DNA of 35,442 bases, taken from Flavobacteriales bacterium (lineage in GTDB: Bacteria > Bacteroidota > Bacteroidia > Flavobacteriales_F > PHOS-HE28). Positions 24,340 through 31,927 of the stretch are shown piece after piece. Numbering within the stretch: position 1 is the first letter of the stretch; each line of letters starts with the position of its first letter. The translations under genes were made by a program, and so were the position numbers. The notes below the pieces were generated by a model. That model saw only the letters and a list, made by a program, of their open reading frames with translations. It was not told the DNA's origin and ran no database searches. Location: assembly GCA_020437805.1 (NCBI GenBank), contig JAGQVV010000016.1, positions 1 through 35,442 of the forward strand, read 5' to 3'.

Positions 24340-24932
24340 TGGCATTCGTATTGAGCCCCGAAAGCACCTCTTTTCTGGAGTGGACCTCCGTTCTGTTGAA
24401 CATCGGTTTCACCATCCTGATCGGTATTGAGCGTCGCGTGGGTTGGCTGTTGGGTATTGTAGCCTCGCTCATCGCCGTATTGCTGTACGCGGTGGAGAAC
24501 GCTTGGCTGATGGGGGCGCTGAACGGCTTCTACACGCTCATGGGCTTGTATGGCTGGTGGACCTGGGGCCGATCGGGCGGCTCCGGGCCGATCATCACAC
24601 TTTCCTGGGGCTCGCACGCCACCGCGATCGCGATCGGGCTCTTGGGCACGGCGCTCCTTGTGGCATTGATGCACCTTGTGAAGCTCCCCGGGCGGTTCCT
24701 ATGGATGGAAGCCTTCATCGCTGCTTTCGCCATCGTGGCCACATGGCTAATGAGCAGAAAAGTGCTGGAGAACTGGATCTATTGGACCGTGGGCGATGTG
24801 GTCGCAGTGGCCTACAACCACTGGATCGGTTACGATGGCTATGCATTGCTGATGGTGGTGTACATCGTGCTCGCCGTGGTGGGCTACCTCAAATGGTCCA
24901 AAAAATACCGGTTGCACATTCCGGTAACTTGA
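24339..24932 (+). CDS. pnuC: PnuC family vitamin permease (nicotinamide riboside or thiamine type)
   Basis: A 197-residue inner-membrane protein with about seven helices. GIERRVGWLLGIVASLIAVL, LNGFYTLMGLYGWWTWG and ENWIYWTVGDVVAVAYNHW are PnuC-family landmarks. Family members facilitate uptake of nicotinamide riboside (PnuC), thiamine (PnuT) or riboflavin (PnuX), driven by intracellular phosphorylation. Sequence alone does not fix the substrate. A P-loop kinase of the NadR/RNK type and a TPP-riboswitch-controlled receptor lie 2.8-6 kb downstream, favouring thiamine or nicotinamide riboside; linkage to ribF leaves riboflavin open. ATG 24339 overlaps the LRR stop (TGATG) and removes six extra residues of the longer frame. 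Confidence 0.88.
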   Translation: MAFVLSPESTSFLEWTSVLLNIGFTILIGIERRVGWLLGIVASLIAVLLYAVENAWLMGALNGFYTLMGLYGWWTWGRSGGSGPIITLSWGSHATAIAIGLLGTALLVALMHLVKLPGRFLWMEAFIAAFAIVATWLMSRKVLENWIYWTVGDVVAVAYNHWIGYDGYALLMVVYIVLAVVGYLKWSKKYRLHIPVT

Positions 24933-24940
24933 ACGCAGGC

Positions 24941-25654
24941 CTACCCCGGATCCGCTGGAGAAAGATCACCGTGCCCACGGAACAGGGTCCGCTCGTAAAA
25001 GGTGATCGTGATGAGCAGCATCAGAAGGAGGTACACGGAATCCTCGATGGGGATCGTGTTCAGTCGGATACCGAGGTTCTCCGCATCGTCATACCATACG
25101 ATCGGCTCCGGCAACAACCAACCCGTGAGGATCCCGTTCACAACAAGAAAAGGCACCAAACTGATGGCATAACCGACGTAGAACCGACCCAACCATGGGG
25201 TTCGGGTGTATACGTGGTACGATAGGAAGACCGCAGTCGCAATGAAGGTGATGCATGTGTAGGACCTGTCCAGGTTGAACAAGCCCACTACCAGCAGGAT
25301 AGCCAAGAGAACGATGCTTAACGGGCGAGCGAAGTCCCTGAGCACATCACGCCTGATGAAGTAGCGCATGACCTCATAGAGGAAGACGCAAGAGTACGGT
25401 ATGAAGAGGAAGAAGAGCCACTCCTCGACGGGCATGCCGAACAGATAAAGCCCGACCAGATAGCGCGGATTGAAGCCCCAGACCCCCAACGCCGTGAAGA
25501 GACCATCCCACAGAAGGAACAGCACGGACATGACCATCAATCCAGTGAACAGCCCGGGCCATTTCGACCTGAAGCGCAAGCGCTTGTCGAAACTCGCCAA
25601 CAGCGGGAAAGCAACGCTGAGGACATCAAGCGCCAAATAGTAATACCGCTCCAT
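24941..25654 (-). CDS. lycopene cyclase domain-containing membrane protein
   Basis: A 237-residue protein with about seven helices belonging to the CrtY(c/d)-type lycopene cyclase domain family. The two internal halves each carry the family's acidic motif: GVWGFNPRYLVGLYLFGMPVEEW, with PVEEWLFF at 75-82, and later LGIRLNTIPIEDSVY, with IPIEDSVY at 201-208. These enzymes add beta-ionone rings to lycopene. Both half-domains are fused here, as in Bacteroidota and haloarchaeal forms. No other carotenoid gene (crtB, crtI, crtZ) is present in the window. ATG 25654 is chosen over 25672 because the family begins at MERYYYLALD. It converges with pnuC, leaving 8 bases. Confidence 0.9.
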   Translation of the reverse strand: MERYYYLALDVLSVAFPLLASFDKRLRFRSKWPGLFTGLMVMSVLFLLWDGLFTALGVWGFNPRYLVGLYLFGMPVEEWLFFLFIPYSCVFLYEVMRYFIRRDVLRDFARPLSIVLLAILLVVGLFNLDRSYTCITFIATAVFLSYHVYTRTPWLGRFYVGYAISLVPFLVVNGILTGWLLPEPIVWYDDAENLGIRLNTIPIEDSVYLLLMLLITITFYERTLFRGHGDLSPADPG

Positions 25655-25708
25655 TCTTAGGCAAAGGAACACGGCAGCGCTGGAATTGTGCGCCCTGGGA
25701 AGGCAAAG

Positions 25709-25741
25709 AAGCGCGCTGCCCTTTGAAGGAGCAGGGCGCTT
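25709..25741 (-). terminator. hairpin downstream of the propeller T9SS gene
   Basis: An inverted repeat (AAGCGC-C-CTGC and GCAG-C-GCGCTT on the minus strand, one mismatch, 11-base loop that is itself partly self-complementary) starts 14 bases after the stop codon and is followed by TCTTTG. This fits an intrinsic terminator separating the T9SS gene from the lycopene cyclase gene. Confidence 0.65.
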
Positions 25742-25755
25742 CCCCGCTTTACCCC

Positions 25756-27573
25756 TTATTCCTTCACGAATCGCCCTGTGACCGTTCTCCCTTGATCCTC
25801 CAGTTCCACTAGGTAGGCGCCTGAGGCCAAGCCACGAACATCAATGCGCAACACCTCGGCAGTGCGCTCGACCGGTACATGCACCATCCTTCCATGCATA
25901 TCGATCACACGTAGCGCTGCGTCCGCACCGAAGCCGTTCGAAAGGCTGATCCGATCCACGGCAGGGTTCGGTACGATGGTCAACAACGCGTCGGACCCGT
26001 GATCATTGATGGACGTCGAGAGATCGGTGGTCGCGATGTGCGGCAGCCCTGCGTTGAAATCCCCTCCGATCACGATGGTGTTCCCTTGCACGTTCAACGC
26101 ATGCACAGCGCCATTCATCAGGCCCGTCAAGGGCTCGAAGCCCATGTCCTCAGCATGCCACAAGGCAGTGTTCATGCCCAGAAGGCCAAAGTCGATGAAG
26201 GAGAAATCCCCTCCGAACACAATGTCCGACCCGCGTCGGGCAAGGGCGTGGATAGCGGCCGGTCCAACATTGCTCGATAAATGGTCCTCGTGGCCGGGGA
26301 TCAACTCCTCCCAATCCGATGCACCACTGTTGAAGCGAGCCATCCCGAAGGTGGGGACGATGTTCTCGAACAGCTGCCCCCCTGCAACAAGGGCACCGTC
26401 CATCTCCATCAGGGCATGCACCGCGGCGTCCAGGCCGTTGCCGAGCTGCGACCATGAGGTACCTGCCAGTGTGGCCACGTGATCCAGAACGGGATCCGTC
26501 GGTCCATCGATCCCGGTGAACGCTCCGGCCGCCACGAGGAAGCCATCGTGCGAAGCCAAGGCATGGACCGTATTGTTGAACACCTCACCTACCGCTTCCC
26601 AACCATTGTCCGTCCGCTTCATCACCACATCGTCGATCCCGGCGAATCCCGAGAACGCGCCTGCGGTATACAATTCACCTTCATGCACATGCAACGCATG
26701 GATCAAGGGGTACTTACCATCGAACACGGAACTGAAGCTCCATTCCGAACCATCCCATATCGCGAGGTCCGAGTACCCCTCCATCTCAGCACCGCCGAGA
26801 ACAATGTTCCCATTGTATTCCACGGCCGCATTCACGTACCCATGGACACCTGCGCCCAGCGCGTTGTACGCAGCACCATCCCAGATCGCCACACTGTTCA
26901 ACTCCAAGCCACCCGGTCCATTGAAATCACCAGCCACCAGGAGGTCGCCGTTGTCCAGGCGCAGCAATACCCTTACCGGACCATCCAGCCCCGGACCCAA
27001 CGGGAACCAAGGGACCGGTGGGGCGTAGGCCGGTTGGATCCAAGCGAGCTCATCCGCGGTGAAACCCTGAACACTCGCCCACTCACCGATCTCCGGCAAA
27101 TGCATATCGCGGATGTAGGCCAACTCGAGTTCATCATCGATCCGTGCCGCAAGGTCCGAGGCGCCGCTCTCGATCATCAAGTGCCCCACGGCACATGCTG
27201 TTCCGTACGGGTCGATGAAGACCGGGTTCCGATACGGCAGGACCTCGTTCTTCGGGAATCTCCGGGCATCCGCGTATCGATCGAGATCCTCCAACGAGGC
27301 AATGCGCCGTGCGGCCTGGTCGGCGGATAGCTCCCCGGCGGTGCGTGATGCGAGCTGCTCCTTGACAAGCCTCAGGTGCATCGCGATACGATCGGTTTCG
27401 TCCGTGAACGACACAGAGCGATCGGCGTTCTCGAGGTGCGTTGCGTGCGAGCGCCACTCGGCGTTCACCTCGATCAAGTGGTCCTTCAACGGGGCTTGCG
27501 TTTGAGGCGGCAACTGGCCGAAGGAAAGGGTGGAAATACCGAGGATCGTGGGGAAGAGTAGTATACGTTCCAT
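25756..27573 (-). CDS. T9SS type A protein with seven-repeat beta-propeller
   Basis: A 605-residue exported protein from ATG 27573. The signal peptide is MERILLFPTILGISTLSFGQ. Residues ~20-200 form an uncharacterised N-terminal domain with PYRNPVFIDPYGTACAVGHL and GFTADELAWIQPAYAPP, which I recall from several surface proteins of this phylum. Seven repeats of a (V/I)HAL...G.LV.AGxF pattern follow (VRVLLRLDNGDLLVAGDF, VNAAVEYNGNIVLGG, IHALHVHEGELYTAGAF, VHALASHDGFLVAAGAF, VHALMEMDGALVAGG, IHALARRGSDIVFGGDF, VHALNVQGNTIVIGGDF), suggesting a seven-bladed propeller. The C-terminal ~80 residues (IVPNPAVDRISL, VIDMHGRMV, GAYLVEL) form the type A T9SS sorting domain. The longer frame to 27636 has no signal-peptide logic. 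Confidence 0.88.
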   Translation of the reverse strand: MERILLFPTILGISTLSFGQLPPQTQAPLKDHLIEVNAEWRSHATHLENADRSVSFTDETDRIAMHLRLVKEQLASRTAGELSADQAARRIASLEDLDRYADARRFPKNEVLPYRNPVFIDPYGTACAVGHLMIESGASDLAARIDDELELAYIRDMHLPEIGEWASVQGFTADELAWIQPAYAPPVPWFPLGPGLDGPVRVLLRLDNGDLLVAGDFNGPGGLELNSVAIWDGAAYNALGAGVHGYVNAAVEYNGNIVLGGAEMEGYSDLAIWDGSEWSFSSVFDGKYPLIHALHVHEGELYTAGAFSGFAGIDDVVMKRTDNGWEAVGEVFNNTVHALASHDGFLVAAGAFTGIDGPTDPVLDHVATLAGTSWSQLGNGLDAAVHALMEMDGALVAGGQLFENIVPTFGMARFNSGASDWEELIPGHEDHLSSNVGPAAIHALARRGSDIVFGGDFSFIDFGLLGMNTALWHAEDMGFEPLTGLMNGAVHALNVQGNTIVIGGDFNAGLPHIATTDLSTSINDHGSDALLTIVPNPAVDRISLSNGFGADAALRVIDMHGRMVHVPVERTAEVLRIDVRGLASGAYLVELEDQGRTVTGRFVKE

Positions 27574-27694
27574 GTCATTCATCGTTTGGTCCATTAACAT
27601 CGTGACGACCTTTGGACATCGAACGGGTGCGACCACGCTGCCTGTTCGGTGACGGAAAGTTACAACTGTGACCGACCTTCATTCCTCCACGACC

Positions 27695-28246
27695 ATGGCA
27701 CACGTTGAGCCCATCAGGATCGCGATCACCGGCCCGGAAAGCAGTGGAAAGACCACGCTCACCAAAGCCCTTTCCGTCCATTACGACGTACCGTGGGTAA
27801 GTGAGATGGCACGGGAATTCCTTTCGCGAACCCAAGGGAATTATGCGGAGCACGACCTTGTGCGGATCGCCCGTGCACAATTGGAAGAGGAACGTCGTGT
27901 GAGCCTCGATCTGAAAGGAAGAGCACCGATCCTGCTGTGCGATACCGATATGATCACGATCCGGATCTGGGGCCAGGAGAAATTCGGTGAAGCGGCCCCG
28001 GAGGTGGAGGCATTCGTGCAAAACAACCCGTACGACCTTTCCTTGCTCTGTCGACCTGACATGCCATGGGAAGCAGACCCGTTGAGGGAGAACCCCCACG
28101 ATCGGGATCGGCTGTTCGATCTGTATGAAAAGGCCTTACGCGAACTGCAGAGACCTTATTCCCTCATTGAAGGTCCGCATGAACAGCGGGTCGGTGCAGC
28201 ACTCGCTGCGATCGGATCGATGCTGAAGGATCGGCCTATGCGCTGA
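27695..28246 (+). CDS. NadR/RNK-like P-loop kinase (AAA_28 family)
   Basis: A 183-residue cytoplasmic P-loop protein. Walker A GPESSGKT is at residues 13-20, followed by VPWVSEMAREFL and ILLCDTDMITIRIW, the layout of the ribosylnicotinamide-kinase half of NadR. The adenylyltransferase half is missing, so this is a stand-alone kinase. In Bacteroidota such proteins occur beside PnuC-type permeases and thiamine TonB receptors, as far as I recall; trapping of a vitamin by phosphorylation is the likely role, with nicotinamide riboside or thiamine as substrate. ATG 27695 is preferred; a GTG at 27668 would add nine residues. The stop lies about 20 bases before the TPP riboswitch, which controls only the next gene. 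Confidence 0.85.
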   Translation: MAHVEPIRIAITGPESSGKTTLTKALSVHYDVPWVSEMAREFLSRTQGNYAEHDLVRIARAQLEEERRVSLDLKGRAPILLCDTDMITIRIWGQEKFGEAAPEVEAFVQNNPYDLSLLCRPDMPWEADPLRENPHDRDRLFDLYEKALRELQRPYSLIEGPHEQRVGAALAAIGSMLKDRPMR

Positions 28247-28264
28247 ACCGTCATACCTTCGGCC

Positions 28265-28348
28265 CATCTTGCAACGGGGTGCCCTACCGAATGGGCTGAG
28301 ATCATACCCGATGAACCTGCGCAGGTAATGCTGCGAAGGGATCCGCTC
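28265..28348 (+). promoter_or_regulatory. TPP riboswitch (THI element)
   Basis: All conserved blocks of the thiamine-pyrophosphate aptamer occur in order: GGGGTGCC (28276-28283), the GGGCTGAGA junction, ATACCCGATGAACCTG, and the GCAGGTAATGCTGCGAAGGG block. The P2 helix (GGGG with CCCG), P3 (GCCC with GGGC) and P5 (GCAG with CTGC) can be drawn; the closing P1 is weak. It lies in the 148-bp gap before the TonB receptor, so thiamine pyrophosphate should repress that receptor. Boundaries are approximate. Confidence 0.95.
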
Positions 28349-28358
28349 ACGTGGTCGG

Positions 28359-28389
28359 GGCACCTCCGGGCAAGGACAACACTACGGAG
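28359..28389 (+). promoter_or_regulatory. possible riboswitch expression platform sequestering the ribosome site
   Basis: CTCCG (28364-28368) is complementary to CGGAG (28385-28389), which contains a GGAG ribosome-binding site five bases before ATG 28395. GGCACCTC (28359-28366) can instead pair with the aptamer's own GGGGTGCC. The two pairings exclude each other, as expected for a translational switch. There is no U-tract that would indicate transcription termination. Confidence 0.5.
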
Positions 28390-28394
28390 TACGC

Positions 28395-30782
28395 ATGAAG
28401 CAACTCGTTACCCTGGTCTTGGTGCTGTGCCAAGTTTCCACCATCCATGCACAGGTCCGATCCGTTGGGCAGGTCCTGGACGAGAACAATGCCCCGGTGG
28501 CCCTGGCCAACATCGTGGTGGGAGATGATCAGGCCTTCGGTACGACCACGGACGAACAGGGACAATTCGTGTTGAACGGGCTTCCGGAAGGGGAGCATCG
28601 GGTCCGCATCAGCCATGTGGGATACGCGCCATTGGACACCGTTGTGCTCATCGACCGGACCAGCGCTCGGAAGGTGTTCACGCTGTACGCGGATATCCTT
28701 GAACTGCGCGCGGCGGAGATCACCGCTCTTAGAGTGGGCGACCAGCTTCCCTTTGCAAGGTCCTTGATCACCAAGGAGGAGATCGAGCGCGTGAACACCG
28801 GCGTGGACCTCCCCTACCTGTTGGACCTGCAACCGAGCGTGGTCACCACCAGTGACGCCGGCACAGGGATAGGCTACACGGGTATGCGCATCCGAGGCAC
28901 CGATGCCACACGCACGAACATCACCCTGAACGGCGTGCCCTTCAACGACCCGGAGAGCCAGGGTGCATTCCTAGTGAACCTGCCGGACCTGGCATCCAGT
29001 GCAGAGGACATCGAAGTACAGCGCGGGGTGGGCACCAGCACGAATGGCCCCGCCGCGTTCGGTGCCACGGTGAACCTGCGCACCACCACGGTGAAGCGCG
29101 ACCCTTGGGCCAGTGTCGGGTGGAGCGGTGGCTCGTACAACACGCAGCGCTACAGCCTGAGCGCGGGCACCGGCCTGTTGCAAGAGCACTACAGTTTGGA
29201 TGTGCGCCTGAGCTCCATCACCAGCGACGGGTACATCGACCGGGCGACCGCCGATCTGAAGAGCTATTTCCTGCAAGGCGCCGTGGTGGGCAAGAAGCGT
29301 TCTCTGCGCTTCATCACCTTCCGGGGCATGGAACGGACCTATCAGGCATGGGCCGGGGTGCCGCGTGAAGTGATCGATACGAACCGGACATTCAACGAAT
29401 ACACTTACGCCGATGAGGTGGACAACTATGACCAGACACACTACCAATTGTTGTACGAGGAGAAGCTCGGAGCGAACACCACCCTCAATATCACCGGCTT
29501 CCGTGTGGATGGGCAAGGCTATTTCGAGAACTACAAGGCGGACCAGGAGAGTCCCGGTTTCTACCCGGACCCGGTGATCATTGGAAGTGATACGGTCGAC
29601 AACAGCGACTTCATCATTCGACGCTGGCTGGACAACACCCTGCTGGGAGCGAACGCATCGCTCGTCCACTCCTTCAGTGGCCATGATCTCGTGCTGGGCG
29701 GCAGCTACAGCGATTATCGCGGGGCGCATTTCGGAGAAGTGATCTGGGCACAGTATGCCGGGCCATTCCCGAAGGACTTCCGTTACTACAACAACGATGC
29801 GCACAAGAGCGATGCCAACCTCTTCGCCAAATTGAACTATGAGGTGAATGGCTCCTTGCACCTTTTCGGTGATGCCCAGATCCGCACCGTGAACTACGAT
29901 TTCCTCGGATTCGACAATGAACTGAACAACATCACCCAGAACACGACATACAGCTTCTTCAACCCCAAGGTCGGTGCCGACCTGCGGATCAAGGACCACA
30001 CCCGGCTCTATGGAAGCGTTGCCTTTGCCAACCGTGAACCGAACCGGGACGACCTGACGGAGACGACCCCGAACAGCAGGCCCACGAGCGAGCGCCTGGT
30101 GGACTACGAATTGGGCCTTGAAAGCCGCTCTTCGCGCAGGGCAGCGGGCATCAACCTGTTCTTCATGGACTACACCGACCAACTGGTACTGACCGGTGAA
30201 TTGAACGATGTGGGCGCCGCATTGCGCACCAACGTGCCCCACAGTTACCGCGCCGGAGTGGAACTCACCTGGGCGCTGCAACTGACCGGGCGCCTGCGCT
30301 GGAAGGGCAACGCCACCTTCAGTCGGAACAGGATCGTGGACTTCGATGAGTACGTGGACGACTGGGACAACGGAGGGCAACGCACGGTGCACCATGATGA
30401 GGCACCGATCGCATTCAGCCCGGAGGCCATTGCTGCAAGCGAGCTAACGTATCGTTTGTGGCGAGCGATCGGCAAAGGTGAGGCCGATATCACGCTCGTC
30501 ACCAAGTATGTCGGTGAGCAGTTCCTGGACAACAGTGGGAGCCCGCAACGTGCGCTGGACGCCTTTTTGGTGAACGACCTGCGATTGAACGTTGCGCTGC
30601 GATCATTCCTGAGGATCCCACATCTTGACCTCAACCTTACGGTACGCAATGTGTTCAGCGAGTTGTACGAGAGCAATGGTTGGAGCTACAGCTATTTCCT
30701 GGACGATCGTCGGCAGGAATTCGTCGGCCTGTATCCACAGGCACCGCTCAACATCCTTGGTGGACTGACGCTGCGGTTCTGA
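28395..30782 (+). CDS. TPP-riboswitch-controlled TonB-dependent receptor (probable thiamine uptake)
   Basis: A 795-residue outer-membrane receptor. The signal peptide is MKQLVTLVLVLCQVSTIHAQ. A carboxypeptidase-regulatory-like domain (VGQVLDENNAPVALANIVVG, GQFVLNGLPEGEHRVRISHV) is followed by the plug, with IGYTGMRIRGTDATRTNITL and VPFNDPESQGAFLVNLPDLA, then the barrel, ending in NILGGLTLRF. The plug's GMRIRGTDATRTN wording is as I recall for the thiamine-type receptors (Omr1) of Bacteroidota. Control by the upstream TPP riboswitch argues that its ligand is thiamine or a thiamine compound. It is a single-gene unit; the usual permease (pnuC/pnuT) and kinase partners are 3.5 kb and 150 bp upstream and outside the riboswitch's reach. 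A good GGAG site lies before ATG 28395. Confidence 0.93.
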   Translation: MKQLVTLVLVLCQVSTIHAQVRSVGQVLDENNAPVALANIVVGDDQAFGTTTDEQGQFVLNGLPEGEHRVRISHVGYAPLDTVVLIDRTSARKVFTLYADILELRAAEITALRVGDQLPFARSLITKEEIERVNTGVDLPYLLDLQPSVVTTSDAGTGIGYTGMRIRGTDATRTNITLNGVPFNDPESQGAFLVNLPDLASSAEDIEVQRGVGTSTNGPAAFGATVNLRTTTVKRDPWASVGWSGGSYNTQRYSLSAGTGLLQEHYSLDVRLSSITSDGYIDRATADLKSYFLQGAVVGKKRSLRFITFRGMERTYQAWAGVPREVIDTNRTFNEYTYADEVDNYDQTHYQLLYEEKLGANTTLNITGFRVDGQGYFENYKADQESPGFYPDPVIIGSDTVDNSDFIIRRWLDNTLLGANASLVHSFSGHDLVLGGSYSDYRGAHFGEVIWAQYAGPFPKDFRYYNNDAHKSDANLFAKLNYEVNGSLHLFGDAQIRTVNYDFLGFDNELNNITQNTTYSFFNPKVGADLRIKDHTRLYGSVAFANREPNRDDLTETTPNSRPTSERLVDYELGLESRSSRRAAGINLFFMDYTDQLVLTGELNDVGAALRTNVPHSYRAGVELTWALQLTGRLRWKGNATFSRNRIVDFDEYVDDWDNGGQRTVHHDEAPIAFSPEAIAASELTYRLWRAIGKGEADITLVTKYVGEQFLDNSGSPQRALDAFLVNDLRLNVALRSFLRIPHLDLNLTVRNVFSELYESNGWSYSYFLDDRRQEFVGLYPQAPLNILGGLTLRF

Positions 30783-30805
30783 TAGGCGTTTGTAACCAAG
30801 GTTCT

Positions 30806-30837
30806 ATTGTGGTTCGTCCCTGGTCCGGATAGATTTG
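30806..30837 (+). promoter_or_regulatory. putative promoter of the 30857 T9SS gene
   Basis: ATTG (30806-30809) and TAGATTTG (30830-30837) are 20 bases apart, a close match to the Bacteroidota -33/-7 pair. The -7 box ends 19 bases before ATG 30857. Confidence 0.5.
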
Positions 30838-30856
30838 GCACTCAGAACCACGATCC

Positions 30857-31831
30857 ATGCGCGCACTTGTCCCCTTGCTGGCCACGCTTTCGCTTTCTTC
30901 GACCTGCACCGCACAAGCCACCCATGATGCACGTATCGTTCAGTATGTAGGCACCACTTACGCATGCGATGGAACGGTGACACCGGTGATGAAGATCATC
31001 AACAACGGCACGGAGACCATGATCGGTTGCGTGGTGGAGACCTGGAAGAACGGCCTGTTGGACAACTCCTTCGATTGGCAGCTGCCTTTGCCCGCCGCTG
31101 AAGGGCAGGTCCGCACGCCGGCTTTTCCTGCCGTGGATGCGGACACGGGCGACGAGCTCGAGTTCCGCATCATCAGCGTGAACGGGGTTCCCGATGAAGT
31201 GGCTGACGGTAACAGCTACTCCCTTGACGTTCTTCCGGCCTTGATCGCCGCATCGCCGGTAGTGCGCTTGGGCGTCACGACCGATGATGCTCCGGAGGAA
31301 ACGAGCTGGACCGTCCGGAATGCGGAATACGTCGAGGTCGCGAGCGGTGGACCCTATACAGCGGCCAACACCTATCACGAGCATTGGCTCGAACTGGACC
31401 CGTTCTCCTGCTATCTCCTGGAGGTGACCGATGCGGCCGGCAACGGCCTCAACAGCGGGTTCGTCGGCGTTTACAGCGCGGACCAACCGGTCCTTGAGCT
31501 CATGCCAGAGCCCTTCGCCTTGCATTCGGATGGCTTCGTCACCGGTGATGCCGCAGGTCTCATCGATCCACCCACGGTAGGACCGTTGAGCCTGTTCCCC
31601 AACCCCAGTGAGGGCCAGATCACGCTGGACCTGCCGAAGGACTTCGGAAGCAACATCCACGTGAAGGTGATCGACCTGAGCGGGAGGACCGTTGCCACGC
31701 TCAGCTCCTCAGCATCCAACGGACCTTTCGTGATGGACCTCTCGGGTCTCGCGGTCGGCGGATACCACATCCAAGCGAGTGATGCTAACGGACGCATGGC
31801 AGCAGGCTTTGTCGTCCGTACGGACCGATAA
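30857..31831 (+). CDS. T9SS type A sorting domain-containing exported protein
   Basis: A 324-residue protein with signal peptide MRALVPLLATLSLSSTCTAQ. The mature part begins with an Ig-like domain (TVTPVMKIINNGTETMIGCV), resembling domains that often precede T9SS tails. A second beta-rich region (about residues 135-225, with TSWTVRNAEYVEV and CYLLEVTDAAGNGL) recalls the pre-peptidase-like/adhesin modules of metalloprotease tails, but no protease domain is present. The C-terminus (LSLFPNPSEGQITLDLPKD, VKVIDLSGRTVATL, GGYHIQASDANGRMA) is a type A sorting domain. Function unknown; export by the type IX system is expected. It converges with the cyclase gene. Confidence 0.87.
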   Translation: MRALVPLLATLSLSSTCTAQATHDARIVQYVGTTYACDGTVTPVMKIINNGTETMIGCVVETWKNGLLDNSFDWQLPLPAAEGQVRTPAFPAVDADTGDELEFRIISVNGVPDEVADGNSYSLDVLPALIAASPVVRLGVTTDDAPEETSWTVRNAEYVEVASGGPYTAANTYHEHWLELDPFSCYLLEVTDAAGNGLNSGFVGVYSADQPVLELMPEPFALHSDGFVTGDAAGLIDPPTVGPLSLFPNPSEGQITLDLPKDFGSNIHVKVIDLSGRTVATLSSSASNGPFVMDLSGLAVGGYHIQASDANGRMAAGFVVRTDR

Positions 31832-31927
31832 GCAGCAGCCCGACCGCTCACCGCTCCAGGCCCTTGCTGAAGGAGCTCGCACACCGACCTGGTGCATCAC
31901 GTGCCATGGGGCCACTACGACCCCAGG

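Noticed and set aside
28971-30395. A 474-codon open frame on the minus strand
   Set aside because: It is antisense to the TonB receptor, whose plug and barrel motifs are unambiguous; the opposite frame shows only low-complexity Val/Gln/Gly-rich sequence.
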